Virus record (IMG/VR): IMGVR_UViG_3300009514_000014
Coordinates: 1 to 64,000 of that record
Length of the DNA: 64,000 nucleotides
Origin: a virus
Reading direction: 5' to 3' (one strand)
Part shown: positions 44,368 through 52,933 of the stretch, piece by piece
Numbering within the stretch: position 1 is the first letter of the stretch
Layout of the letters: each line of letters begins with the position of its first letter
Translations under genes and position numbers: made by a program
The notes under the pieces: generated by a model
Told to the model about the DNA's origin: nothing
The model's database searches: none
What the model saw: only the letters and a program-made list of their open reading frames with translations

Positions 44368-44855
44368 TTGTTTTTCTTCCTCCACAGCCAAGGCGCCATA
44401 GGTGTCTTGCCGGCCCACAGGCCAATGGATTCTTTCTTCGCTTTCTTTTCGGCGCGGGCAAGAAGCTTGCTTTTAGAGTACTTCTTGTAGTGCCACGCCC
44501 AACCCTTGCGCACGAGTTGATAGCTCAAGCAGCGATACTTATTCTTGCCTCGGCACAGGTCACCAAGCCATCGCCCGTACTTTCCTTTGCCGTTGACGTT
44601 GACTGTGACGTCACGCCCGAAGACGAACGCGACGGCGAACTTGGTTGCGTCTTTGCCGAAGGCTTGTTTCTTCTCGGGTGCGTCGACGCCTTGAATACGG
44701 ACACGTTGGATGGTCCAGCAGCCCTTAGCACCGGGACGTAGGACGTCGACCGTGTCGGCGTCAAGAACACGTACGACTTTGCCTTTCCAGGTTTTTGTTT
44801 CGGCCCAAGCTGTGGTTGAAATAAACAGGGCTAACAGAATTGTGATGAATCTCAT
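44364..44855 (-). CDS. Secreted thermonuclease (SNase-like)
   Basis: 163 residues from ATG at 44855. A Sec signal (ITILLALFISTTAWA) precedes an SNase domain: VVRVLDADTVDVL, RVRIQGVDAPEKKQAFG, GKYGRWLGDL, LVRKGWAWHY and ESIGLWAG. Catalytic Asp/Arg/Glu equivalents are present. It would degrade nucleic acid in the periplasm or outside, possibly blocking DNA entry by rival phages. Confidence 0.85.
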   Translation of the reverse strand: MRFITILLALFISTTAWAETKTWKGKVVRVLDADTVDVLRPGAKGCWTIQRVRIQGVDAPEKKQAFGKDATKFAVAFVFGRDVTVNVNGKGKYGRWLGDLCRGKNKYRCLSYQLVRKGWAWHYKKYSKSKLLARAEKKAKKESIGLWAGKTPMAPWLWRKKNK

Positions 44856-45142
44856 TTGTCGTCTCCTTCTTTTAGCAAACCCAGCTCGTCCAGCATCTGC
44901 AAGCATTGGTCTGCGCGATACAGTGCGTTTTCTCGTTCAGCGCCCTTCAAACAAACGAAGTGCGCGGCTTCTATTTTCCTCATCGCCATTGGGTTGATGT
45001 CGGCGGTCGAAGCAACCGACAGGAGCGTCTGGCGTTCGCAAACATGAAATTGCTCAGCGAGCTCCTCTCGCAGTTTCACCTTCCACGGCGGAAGCTCGGG
45101 TCGCTCTGCTTGCCAAACACTCACCAGTACTCCTTCCATCAA
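44852..45142 (-). CDS. Hypothetical protein
   Basis: 96 residues (ATG at 45142 or 45139). Helical with an acidic C-terminus; overlaps both neighbours. Function unknown. Confidence 0.6.
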   Translation of the reverse strand: MMEGVLVSVWQAERPELPPWKVKLREELAEQFHVCERQTLLSVASTADINPMAMRKIEAAHFVCLKGAERENALYRADQCLQMLDELGLLKEGDDK

Positions 45143-46140
45143 TACTGTACTTTCAAGCGCACCACAGAGCCGGGTTGCTCGCGTTCGAGTTTGTTGATGG
45201 CTTCGTTCTCGTTGATGTACTTCATGTTGACGTCACAGATGACTGAGCGACGTCCGTGTTTCAACGCAGCTTCGGCCACAACACCGGACCCGGCGAAGGG
45301 GTCCAGCACCCATTCACGTTCGACGGTGGAGTTCAGCACGAGACGTTCCACGACCTCCAACGGTTTTTGTGTTGGCGGGTCATTGCGACCGGCGCGTTTG
45401 CCGACGAGGACGTTGGGGTACGAGCGGTCGTTGAGTGCGCGTTTGCCCTTCTCTAAGAACAGGATGCGCTCGGTCGATGTGGCCCAGTGGTAGCCGGTGC
45501 CCTTGCGGATAATCTTGTATGCAATCTCCACAATCTTCTGGCGCGCGGTGAGCAACGGGTTATTCACGATTGCCAACAGCGTTTCGAGAAAGGTCTTGTC
45601 GACAGTCTCGCGGACCTTCAACCAGGTCAGCGTCGGCCATGGATGCCACGATTTGCCTACGACCGCGTGTAGCGGAGCGAGCAGTCCACCGAATGTCGCG
45701 TTGGTGTACTCGACGAGCACCGCATCATTTTTGAGGTAGAACGGATTGCGTCCGCTGTAGATGACGTGTTCGGTCTCGCAGTCGCAGAAACAGTACAGAT
45801 GTGTATTGGGTCGCTGGACCTCGTGAAGCCAGTACAGCAAGTCCCAGTAGCGCGTGTTGGCCAAGATCGAAAACCAGGGATTGGAGCTCGCCTTGGAGTC
45901 CTTGAGCCGCGTTGTGGTGCCTACAGCCCGATGGCGCTCCAAGGACTCGTAGGGCGGGTCGGTGATCGTCAGTGCAATCACCTCGGGCAGTAAAGGGAGA
46001 ATATGATCCCAGCTGCCCTCGATGATGATGCACTTTGTGGGTTCGACGTCATTCATCGCCAGACCAAGAGCGACGTACAGGTCGTTTCTGGTCGCGATCA
46101 GGTCGTCGCGGAGGTTTGCCTGTCTACCAAAAAAATTCAT
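45139..46140 (-). CDS. DNA N4/N6 methyltransferase
   Basis: 333 residues. Motif IV is ITDPPYES near residue 60; motif I is DPFAGSGVVAEAAL near residue 287, preceded by PTQKPLEVVERLV. The order IV then I is that of beta-type PF01555 enzymes. It methylates adenine N6 or cytosine N4 in phage DNA, plausibly to resist restriction. The target sequence cannot be read. Confidence 0.88.
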   Translation of the reverse strand: MNFFGRQANLRDDLIATRNDLYVALGLAMNDVEPTKCIIIEGSWDHILPLLPEVIALTITDPPYESLERHRAVGTTTRLKDSKASSNPWFSILANTRYWDLLYWLHEVQRPNTHLYCFCDCETEHVIYSGRNPFYLKNDAVLVEYTNATFGGLLAPLHAVVGKSWHPWPTLTWLKVRETVDKTFLETLLAIVNNPLLTARQKIVEIAYKIIRKGTGYHWATSTERILFLEKGKRALNDRSYPNVLVGKRAGRNDPPTQKPLEVVERLVLNSTVEREWVLDPFAGSGVVAEAALKHGRRSVICDVNMKYINENEAINKLEREQPGSVVRLKVQY

Positions 46141-46143
46141 AAA

Positions 46144-46932
46144 CTAGAGCATCCAGTCCATGTCTTCGAAGCAGCACGGAATCAGCTTGATGAACATCGC
46201 GAGTGCTTGCTTCATCGTGCTGCGAATTTCCCACTGCGCGTGTCCGTCGCAGCGCAGTGTGAAGACGTGCCGCCATTGGCGGATGTTGTACGTCGTGCAG
46301 ACTTCCGTCTTGCAGGCGTTTGGCAAGACGAAACGCGCGTCCTCAGCCTTAACGCCGTTCGCCAGCAGATTGAGGTAGGTTTGATAGCTTGTCAGGCACT
46401 GATACAGGAACGCGTTTGTTCGTTCTGTTTCAGGTGAAGGTGGCATATTGGCGGAGATGAGCTTGTGACCTTGATTGAGTGGAGCAGCCTCGTTTCTGAA
46501 AACCATGACGTCGCGCGCTTGATTCAATCGATACACGGTACCTGCAGGTAAGTCGTCGATGGTTGATGGGCAGATGACCTTCAGCAACTTACCGTGTTTC
46601 TTTTTGCCATAGTTGCAAAAGCGCTGTGACTCTTGCGAGTATGCGGCGATGCGGTGCCGCACGAGCTGATGGGACGCTGTTCGCGAAAACGTAAAGCGAC
46701 CTGTGATGGCGCCGTGCTCCAACACCGACTCGTGTTTCGAGACCTCGTCTTTGCCTTTGATGGCAACGCGTTTGATCAGTGTGTCGGCAGAATCTTCGGT
46801 GATCTTATCCTCCGATTTGTAGCAAACGCGGATGCAGCGCTCCAACAATTGTGGGATGCGGGCGACCTCCTCGGGGTCACTGAGGAGCTCGAAGGAGGGT
46901 GTGACGATTTGAATTCCTGGATGATCGATCAT
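46144..46932 (-). CDS. thyX: Flavin-dependent thymidylate synthase
   Basis: 262 residues. SKHESVLEH, then QLVRHRIAAYSQESQRFCNY giving the RHRxxSxxxxS/R signature, and a C-terminal LPNACKTEVCTTYNIRQWRH with EIR match ThyX. It makes dTMP from dUMP with FAD. It complements the kinase, nucleotidase and MazG genes nearby. Confidence 0.92.
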   Translation of the reverse strand: MIDHPGIQIVTPSFELLSDPEEVARIPQLLERCIRVCYKSEDKITEDSADTLIKRVAIKGKDEVSKHESVLEHGAITGRFTFSRTASHQLVRHRIAAYSQESQRFCNYGKKKHGKLLKVICPSTIDDLPAGTVYRLNQARDVMVFRNEAAPLNQGHKLISANMPPSPETERTNAFLYQCLTSYQTYLNLLANGVKAEDARFVLPNACKTEVCTTYNIRQWRHVFTLRCDGHAQWEIRSTMKQALAMFIKLIPCCFEDMDWML

Positions 46933-46947
46933 GGCGGTTCCGTTCGG

Positions 46948-47109
46948 TTATTGGGTTAGACACAGCATGCCTAGCGCTGCCGCAAGCAACACGGCACATC
47001 CTGCGAAGTTGTATTTCCATGTCCTGACGCGATCGCGCAGCACGTCGTTGTCATGTTGAAGCGCGATGTACGCCTCTTTGATTGCAAACTCGTCCATGGC
47101 TTGGCTCAT
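46948..47109 (-). CDS. Small C-tail-anchored membrane protein
   Basis: 53 residues, ATG overlapping the upstream stop. A polar helix is followed by a C-terminal transmembrane segment (FAGCAVLLAAALGMLCL). Function unknown. Confidence 0.55.
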   Translation of the reverse strand: MSQAMDEFAIKEAYIALQHDNDVLRDRVRTWKYNFAGCAVLLAAALGMLCLTQ

Positions 47110-47792
47110 TGGGCGTTTTCGCTCTCGTAGGCATTCAGGCCGTCGTTGATCATTTTGCATATTGCTTCCTCTGGCATTCGCCGAACTTTCTCGTGTCGAC
47201 GCTTGCATGCCGAGTTCCAGGGGCGGGCCACTACCAGCACTTGCAAGCGGTTGGTGGTGTCTTGCTCCGCGATGTCGACGGCTTGGTTGTAGTCGTCTTC
47301 GATGAACACTGTCTTGCGTCGTGGATATTGCAAATAGTGTGTGTACAGCGCGGAGTACTTTGAAGCTTGCAAGCAGGAAAAATGCACTTGAGTGTCGGGT
47401 CCGAAGCCGTGACTGAACAGCCAACTGCTGGTGGCTTTCTCCAGACCGAAGTTGACGCGTCTGGCAGTGATGAAATCTGTGCCAGGCCAGCGCTGGAGGA
47501 CTTGCCACATGCGCATGTAGGAAGCCAAGCCGTAGTAGAAACCGGGATTGCTCCACAGCTTAGCTGTAACCTCCGCGACGAACTTCGGGTAGTCCGGTAC
47601 ATCTTGCCCGTGTTGCAACAGAAAGTCATGAACTTGAGGCTCGGAGGGGAATTCGGTGCAAACAGAAATTGGCACTGCAACATCGAATCGTTGCCATAGC
47701 CAAGTGAGCATTGCTGAGTGGATGTTGACCAGCACGCCGTCGATGTCGGAGACGAGGTTGGTGTCTTCAGGGTTGAATTTGTGGTTGGCCAT
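47106..47792 (-). CDS. HAD-type 5'(3')-deoxyribonucleotidase
   Basis: 228 residues. VSDIDGVLVN is the DxDG nucleophile motif, DFITAR motif II, and VFIEDDYNQAVDIAE motif IV. It fits the NT5C-like deoxyribonucleotidases encoded by many phages. It would trim nucleotide pools. Confidence 0.8.
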   Translation of the reverse strand: MANHKFNPEDTNLVSDIDGVLVNIHSAMLTWLWQRFDVAVPISVCTEFPSEPQVHDFLLQHGQDVPDYPKFVAEVTAKLWSNPGFYYGLASYMRMWQVLQRWPGTDFITARRVNFGLEKATSSWLFSHGFGPDTQVHFSCLQASKYSALYTHYLQYPRRKTVFIEDDYNQAVDIAEQDTTNRLQVLVVARPWNSACKRRHEKVRRMPEEAICKMINDGLNAYESENAQ

Positions 47793-47838
47793 TACCGGGT
47801 CTCCATGAGGTCAAAGTTGAGCGCGAATGGCGAGAACT

Positions 47839-48036
47839 CTATCCATTTTCCGTGTCCTTTTTCTCTGCGGCCTTCTTGGCGAGATAGCGTTTGCGTGCGC
47901 GTGCGGAGTCTCGAGCCTGCAAGCAGCGCTGTTCGTAGCACCACTTGGTGTCTCGCTTTTTGCCTTTGAAGGTCTCGCCGCAGTTAGTGCAAATGCAGGT
48001 GTAACGTGCTCGATGTTGTCCTGGCGGTTTTGCCAT
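47839..48036 (-). CDS. Small zinc-finger protein
   Basis: 65 residues. CICTNCGETFKGKKRDTKWC and YEQRC give a four-Cys zinc knuckle, followed by a very basic helix. Probable nucleic-acid binding. Confidence 0.65.
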   Translation of the reverse strand: MAKPPGQHRARYTCICTNCGETFKGKKRDTKWCYEQRCLQARDSARARKRYLAKKAAEKKDTENG

Positions 48037-48039
48037 CGG

Positions 48040-48585
48040 TTACTCTTTTGCTGTTGGGTCGTCGAGGAGTGCCGCGAAGCGTCTCGAGTTAGGGTCTGTT
48101 TGCTTTTCACCGAGAGCCTCACCGATCACTTCTTGCTCGGTGAGCTCCGGAACGATGGGCGCTGTTCCTACTTTTGATTCGATGCCGCCACGACTGACGT
48201 ACACTGGACGTTTCGCTTTTAGAATACGAGCATCGCCGTCGGAGAATAGAATGACGTATGCGGCGCGACGAACTGCCTCTTGGCTGCGCACGTGCTGCAA
48301 AGTGGCTTCTCTGAATGTGACGCCTCTTTGCATGTCTCTCATGTTCAGTTCAAGCAGACCATTGGCCGTGATGCGACCGATCATGACCTGTAGCTCTCGA
48401 CGTTCCGCTCGCACGAAGTCTTTGTCGCGTACTGGAGCTACACCACGTCGGTCGAGTCCACTTGGCATTCGCACCCACGGTTTGGTCGCCCCACGCTCGC
48501 GCTCGCCACTGGCTGCATCTGGGACGGCTGGAGCGACTGCGTTGATGAAATCCAAGAAAGGACTACTTGGCTTTCTGTTTTTCAT
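48040..48585 (-). CDS. Hypothetical protein
   Basis: 181 residues from ATG at 48585 (MKNRKPSSP). Basic centre, acidic C-terminus. Function unknown. Confidence 0.6.
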   Translation of the reverse strand: MKNRKPSSPFLDFINAVAPAVPDAASGERERGATKPWVRMPSGLDRRGVAPVRDKDFVRAERRELQVMIGRITANGLLELNMRDMQRGVTFREATLQHVRSQEAVRRAAYVILFSDGDARILKAKRPVYVSRGGIESKVGTAPIVPELTEQEVIGEALGEKQTDPNSRRFAALLDDPTAKE

Positions 48586-48724
48586 CCTGCTTGTCCAAGA
48601 AGTCCACGCACAGGTCATCAACAAACTGTGCGATGGTGATGTCTTTCTTCACGCAATGCGCGACGACTTTAGCATGTGTATCACCCTTGATGGAGACTTG
48701 CGTTTTCTTTGTTTTTCTTTTCAT
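48563..48724 (-). CDS. Ribbon-helix-helix-like protein
   Basis: 53 residues, ATG at 48724. A basic start, one strand (TQVSIKG) and two helices (AKVVAHCVKKD; IAQFVDDLCVDFLDK) match the Arc/CopG plan. Likely a small DNA-binding regulator. Confidence 0.55.
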   Translation of the reverse strand: MKRKTKKTQVSIKGDTHAKVVAHCVKKDITIAQFVDDLCVDFLDKQDEKQKAK

Positions 48725-49092
48725 GTCGGTTGGCCTCCCCCTTGTGACAATTCATGCAAGATAGCAGGCGTCAGTCCTGCACGTTTCATCTCGATGAACA
48801 TGGCGCCAGTCTTGATGCCGAGGTAGTTTGCGACCTCACGTCGATTGCCGCAGAAACGAAACCAGGCTTGAGTGAACAGCGAGCGTGCTGCAGTGACAGC
48901 CGCCAGTCGTTTTCGGAAAGCCAGGTAGGTCTCGCCTTCGCGCTGTCCTAGCATGTTTAGCTTCTCTAAGTAACCCAAAGATGGAACGTCCTCTTCAGGC
49001 CGTCTTGGCGGTCTAGGGGCTCCTCGCTTCTTCTTTGGCTTAGCTGGCTCGGTTGCTCCGGGTGTAGGAATTGTAGGTGGTGCGTCGCTCAT
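48721..49092 (-). CDS. Fis-type helix-turn-helix protein
   Basis: 123 residues from ATG at 49092 (MSDAPPTI). A Pro/Lys-rich N-terminus and a C-terminal FCGNRREVANYLGIKTGAMF plus IEMKRAGL resembling the Fis/HTH_8 DNA-binding helix pair. Probable regulator, divergent from the 49217 gene. Confidence 0.6.
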   Translation of the reverse strand: MSDAPPTIPTPGATEPAKPKKKRGAPRPPRRPEEDVPSLGYLEKLNMLGQREGETYLAFRKRLAAVTAARSLFTQAWFRFCGNRREVANYLGIKTGAMFIEMKRAGLTPAILHELSQGGGQPT

Positions 49093-49094
49093 GC

Positions 49095-49200
49095 ATACAA
49101 CTGTAATCGAAACAGGCATAGAGTCAAGCATATTTTTTTACCAATTTTTTATCATTTATTACTTGCGGTACAGATCTACTATTGGTAATCTGCCCTTGAG
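49095..49200. promoter_or_regulatory. Divergent promoter region
   Basis: Rightward TTGCGG-17 bp-TAATCT lies at about 49162-49190 before the 49217 gene. Leftward TTGACT-16 bp-TACAGT lies upstream of the 49092 gene. Confidence 0.6.
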
Positions 49201-49216
49201 AAGTGAAGGTGAATCG

Positions 49217-49531
49217 ATGGCTAAAGTTAGGCCTAAGACTAAAAAGAAGACCACCAAGAAGGCGCGCACTCCGGTGTCGCCCAGCAAGGCTGCTGTGCCT
49301 GAGAAGACACGTCAGACCTACGTATTCGATCATGAAACGCTCGGTGATGCTGCATTCATTCAGCGGGTGTTACGCGCTTCCACTGCGACGCACGCAGCGA
49401 AGTACGCCATTCGTCGTGTCGCTGAGATGTTGCGCTACGTTGACGAGGGTGGACAGATTCAAGTTGGATTCAAGGGTAACCGAAAGACGGTCATACTCGA
49501 CTTCCCACGAAGTGACGGCAAGACTGTCTGA
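49217..49531 (+). CDS. Basic hypothetical protein
   Basis: 104 residues with a GAAGGTG site. The first 35 residues are Lys-rich, histone-like; the rest is alpha/beta (AAKYAIRRVAEMLRYVDEGG; GNRKTVILDFP). Possible DNA-binding protein. Overlaps the next start by one base. Confidence 0.6.
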   Translation: MAKVRPKTKKKTTKKARTPVSPSKAAVPEKTRQTYVFDHETLGDAAFIQRVLRASTATHAAKYAIRRVAEMLRYVDEGGQIQVGFKGNRKTVILDFPRSDGKTV

Positions 49532-50103
49532 TGTTTCGCCCTCCGGTTCGCGACAAACAAGCCAACTTCAATCTGTGGACATCAGGAGCGTACGGCAATC
49601 GTTTGCATGCCTGGCCCACTGTCGCTGCCTATCGGGCCTCAGGTTTTCCTGGTCGAATAGTGTTGCGGTACCTTGGTGCCACTGGTTGCGGGTTGTGTGA
49701 GTACAATCTGTATGACAGTGAGATTGACGCCATTGTCGAGGAGTGGCGAAAGCAAGGCGCCGATCCTGACCTGGTGATGGTTAACGAAGCGGCTCCGGAC
49801 TACGCTGTGACGCTACAGGGTGAGCTGTTCACAGGCGTCACACCTGACAATCGACCTGACTACTTCCTCTACTCGACAGTGGTTGCGCATATGCGACCTG
49901 CACTTGCCGCACGCTCGCGAGTCGTCACAGGATTGACGACTCGCATGTTGTTGCGCCAGCACATGACGCCTTCAAGCCTCGCAGATTTAGATCTGTTAAT
50001 CGACAACTACCCTGATCACGTGCTAGAGATTAGCGTGTTTCGAATTTGTCTCGGCGACATTCCAGGTCGTAACTCTCTAGTCTGGGAGGTTCGTCGATAC
50101 TGA
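49531..50103 (+). CDS. Hypothetical protein
   Basis: 190 residues, mixed alpha/beta with a CGLC pair near residue 54. No family recognised. Confidence 0.6.
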   Translation: MFRPPVRDKQANFNLWTSGAYGNRLHAWPTVAAYRASGFPGRIVLRYLGATGCGLCEYNLYDSEIDAIVEEWRKQGADPDLVMVNEAAPDYAVTLQGELFTGVTPDNRPDYFLYSTVVAHMRPALAARSRVVTGLTTRMLLRQHMTPSSLADLDLLIDNYPDHVLEISVFRICLGDIPGRNSLVWEVRRY

Positions 50104-50115
50104 AAGGACCAGTCG

Positions 50116-50634
50116 ATGTACCTCGCCTTATTGCTTGCACTAGCCAACGGCCATGCACCCCCAGCGATTTCCGCCACTATCAAAGCTCAGGCTGTAGAAG
50201 TCGTCTCCGGCCGGCTGTCCGTCTACCACCCGCATGACGGTTTCAATCGGGGCATCTTGAGCTGCTCGGGTGCCGCCCCCATCAAGTTCACGTGGGAGCA
50301 AAATCACATTGCCTTCAGACAGTGGCGGCGCATGGGCTGCGGGCGTCAAGTTCTTGTCTGCGCCAAAACGACTGGTCGATGCGCCGTATCCAAAGTACGT
50401 GATGCAGGTCCTTACGGCATCTACACCGGCAAGCTTCATGGAGCCGTGAAAGACGGTCGTTGGAAGGTGTGGGTCAAACGGCGTCCACCTAAGGGCTGGA
50501 AGTGGCGCGCTGCCGTCGATTTGTCGTATGGATTGTGGAAGCGACTAGGAAAGCCTGGCGGCCTGACAAACGTGTCGATGCACTTCCTGCCTAAGGAATC
50601 GAACGGCGGCTACGGTAGGGTGCCTTCCGCTTAG
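50116..50634 (+). CDS. RlpA-like double-psi beta-barrel protein, secreted
   Basis: 172 residues. Short signal sequence, then VVSGRLSVYHPHDGFNRGIL, AFRQWRRMGCGRQVLVCAK, SKVRDAGPYGIY and AAVDLSYGLWKRLG, following the RlpA/expansin DPBB layout with its RDxGP and A-D-L-S motifs. RlpA proteins cleave peptidoglycan glycan strands in some bacteria. Adjacent to membrane/coiled-coil genes, it is the best lysis-enzyme candidate in the window. Confidence 0.65.
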   Translation: MYLALLLALANGHAPPAISATIKAQAVEVVSGRLSVYHPHDGFNRGILSCSGAAPIKFTWEQNHIAFRQWRRMGCGRQVLVCAKTTGRCAVSKVRDAGPYGIYTGKLHGAVKDGRWKVWVKRRPPKGWKWRAAVDLSYGLWKRLGKPGGLTNVSMHFLPKESNGGYGRVPSA

Positions 50635-51133
50635 GCGGAAGTTTGACGGGCTGCTGCTTGACGTAGATGATCTTTGTCTTCTGAGCTGACAGTTTCTTCA
50701 AGGCTTCCGCCATGTTTGCCTGGCGTTTTTTGTCCGTCTCTGCGGCGATCTTGAAGCGCTCCATCTTTTGCCCGACCGTCACGACTCCCCATAGCAGTGA
50801 GCCAAGGAAGCCCAGGACTGTAGCTACTCCGACGGCGACACCCACCCAGTACTTCAAACCCTTGGGCGTAGCGACTGGTGTCATGTCGGAGAGTATTTTG
50901 GCGTGCTGCTCCGCGTTTTCTGCGATGGTTTGGTCAAGTGCATCGCGGATGCCATCGCGGAGTGCGGCACATTCAGTTTGGCGGACGGCCGAACCATTTA
51001 GTCGACTGAGATGCGCATTGACATCCGACAGGCCACCTTCGAGGTCTCTTTGCCCTTGCTCCAGATTCTTGATGCCTTTTCTGGATTCTCCGACGTGGAT
51101 GAGTATTTGTGTGAGGGGGTCGGTCTCGCTCAT
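50591..51133 (-). CDS. Membrane protein with coiled coils
   Basis: 180 residues from ATG at 51133 (MSETDPLTQ). N-terminal coiled coil, one transmembrane helix (WVGVAVGVATVLGFLGSLLW), then a basic C-terminus. Part of a four-gene membrane cluster next to the RlpA-like gene. Confidence 0.6.
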   Translation of the reverse strand: MSETDPLTQILIHVGESRKGIKNLEQGQRDLEGGLSDVNAHLSRLNGSAVRQTECAALRDGIRDALDQTIAENAEQHAKILSDMTPVATPKGLKYWVGVAVGVATVLGFLGSLLWGVVTVGQKMERFKIAAETDKKRQANMAEALKKLSAQKTKIIYVKQQPVKLPPKRKAPYRSRRSIP

Positions 51134-51570
51134 TGCACTGTTCCAGTTTTCTTCACAGCAACTGCAATCCCAACCGTTGCTCCTGCCCCTACCACGAATC
51201 CGACGGTCATCCATAAGTATGGAGATCGCCACCAGGCGTCTTTGCTGGCAAATGCCTTGGCTTGTGCTTCGGCAGTATCTTTCCAGGCCTTGGTGATGGC
51301 CTGATTAGTCTTTTCGTTGAGCTCAAGAATGCGCACACGATCGATGTTATTGCTGAGACGCGCCTCGGTCTTCTTCAACGTCGCCCTGACCTTCGGCAGC
51401 TGCTTGGCGTCCTTCAACCTTCGACGTGCGACTGGCATAGGGAACCAGACGCCCTTCACACCTTTGTGCAGCATGCCGACGGCGTCGGTCTTACTGGGCT
51501 GGGACGTAGGCTGTCCGTAGGCAGAGGAGCTCACCAGCAGACTCACGATCACGATGCAGCATCTCAGCAT
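51130..51570 (-). CDS. Exported membrane-anchored protein
   Basis: 146 residues. N-terminal signal (IVIVSLLVSSSAYGQ), periplasmic helical region and a C-terminal transmembrane segment (MTVGFVVGAGATVGIAVAV). Possible envelope-spanning lysis accessory. Function inferred from context only. Confidence 0.55.
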   Translation of the reverse strand: MLRCCIVIVSLLVSSSAYGQPTSQPSKTDAVGMLHKGVKGVWFPMPVARRRLKDAKQLPKVRATLKKTEARLSNNIDRVRILELNEKTNQAITKAWKDTAEAQAKAFASKDAWWRSPYLWMTVGFVVGAGATVGIAVAVKKTGTVQ

Positions 51571-51572
51571 GG

Positions 51573-51908
51573 CTATTTCTCCAGCTCGTTGAACTCGGCG
51601 ATGACGTCGGCGTCTGAGAGCCCGTCAACCTCTTTGACGACAGCAACTGTGGCGCGTTTGGCCTCGATTATCTTCTTGTCGAGCTCGAGGCCCTTTTCGC
51701 GATTGGTGATCAATTCAATCTTACGGGCCTCCTTGTCCGCTTCAAGTCCGGCAACTTTGGCGGTTGTCTTCATCATGGCCAACTCGCCTCGAAGCTGCTC
51801 CGCCACTTTCTTTTGGCGGAGCAGCAATAGGACGAAGAGGAGAATGACGCCTGCGCCACCTGCAATGAGTGCGATGCCGAGGCGCCAATGTGTTCTCCAC
51901 CAGCTCAT
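51573..51908 (-). CDS. i-spanin-like protein
   Basis: 111 residues: N-terminal transmembrane anchor (ALIAGGAGVILLFVLLLL) followed by an uninterrupted charged coiled coil to the end, the plan of Rz-type inner-membrane spanins. No overlapping Rz1 lipoprotein was found, so this remains tentative. Confidence 0.5.
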   Translation of the reverse strand: MSWWRTHWRLGIALIAGGAGVILLFVLLLLRQKKVAEQLRGELAMMKTTAKVAGLEADKEARKIELITNREKGLELDKKIIEAKRATVAVVKEVDGLSDADVIAEFNELEK

Positions 51909-51911
51909 GGC

Positions 51912-52517
51912 CTACTCCGCGTCCGCCTTCTTGGGTGCCGGTGACGGTTCGTCCGTCTTCTTTTTGCTGCCGAGGAAGGGCACATACTTGAATGCTGCCG
52001 AGTACATGCCTGCAGCCGACGTACCCATGGTTATGCCACCGACAATGGCGTCGAGCCACCCGCTGCCGGCTGCAATGGCAAACGCTCCTTGACCGATAAC
52101 ACCGAGACCGATGGCGACCCAGGGTAGTACCTTTGGTGGAATCTTTTTGCCGACTAAAGTGTTCAGCAGCCATGTCAGCAGCATGAGCAGAATACCGACG
52201 AACAGCGCCCACTTTCCTGACTTGGCTGCCGCAATCATGCTGGTGATCATGTTGAGCGGACTGTCCTTGTCGACATCCTTTGGCGCGTTGGTCGGTGTCG
52301 GTGCCGGAACTTGCTCGATCTTCGTGATGGCGGGCTGTGATGTCGGAGCCTTGGTTGCCGCTGCTGCGACTTTTGTTGCCGTCTTTGCAGGCGCTTTAGT
52401 GGTGGTCTTCGCGACTGCGGGTTTGACTGCGCCGTCGGCGGCGAGTGCTGTGGAGCCGATCGTGGCGACGCTGAACAGCAGCGTCAGCATAATTGCTGTC
52501 TTCTTCTGGGTTCTCAT
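51912..52517 (-). CDS. Holin-like multi-pass membrane protein
   Basis: 201 residues. Signal sequence, an Ala/Thr/Lys/Pro linker, then three hydrophobic segments (WALFVGILLMLLTWLLN; VLPWVAIGLGVIGQGAFAIA; IVGGITMGTSAAGMYSA) and a charged tail. Placed between virion and lysis-like genes; a holin role is possible but unproven. Confidence 0.5.
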   Translation of the reverse strand: MRTQKKTAIMLTLLFSVATIGSTALAADGAVKPAVAKTTTKAPAKTATKVAAAATKAPTSQPAITKIEQVPAPTPTNAPKDVDKDSPLNMITSMIAAAKSGKWALFVGILLMLLTWLLNTLVGKKIPPKVLPWVAIGLGVIGQGAFAIAAGSGWLDAIVGGITMGTSAAGMYSAAFKYVPFLGSKKKTDEPSPAPKKADAE

Positions 52518-52534
52518 TATGTTCCTCCATGCGC

Positions 52535-52933
52535 TTATGCGCTAGCCTGCGTGATGTTTGGCAGGAATTCAATGATGCCTCGTGCTAATCGCACCCGCTC
52601 AGGGGTCGCGAGTAGCGCCTTGATATCGTAGTTCCAGGTGCCAGCCAAGTCGGCCGTATCGTCGTGCTTGAAGGTCACCTTGAATATGCCTGAAGCGGGC
52701 GTGACGATCGCCATCTCCGTCGCCTCGGCAGTGCTGTAGGCCAGCAAGGCTTCAGAGTCCGCATCGGTGTTGTCCCGCTTGATGGTGAACCACAGTTTGG
52801 CGCCAGTCAGATCGAGTGGCGTGTCTGCCGGACGTTCCACCGTAAAGGTGTGGGTGTAGTCGTCACCGGCATGAATCGGTCGAAAGTTGTTACGTTCTAG
52901 TGCTGCAGCGGTGATGTTGTATTCTTGACTCAT
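52535..52933 (-). CDS. Baseplate/fibre accessory protein (BppU-N-like)
   Basis: 132 residues. HAGDDYTHTFTVERPADTPL followed by DLTGAKLWFTIKR resembles the N-terminal domain of BppU/DUF2479 proteins that attach fibres to baseplates. Precedes the larger virion genes in the leftward operon. Confidence 0.55.
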   Translation of the reverse strand: MSQEYNITAAALERNNFRPIHAGDDYTHTFTVERPADTPLDLTGAKLWFTIKRDNTDADSEALLAYSTAEATEMAIVTPASGIFKVTFKHDDTADLAGTWNYDIKALLATPERVRLARGIIEFLPNITQASA

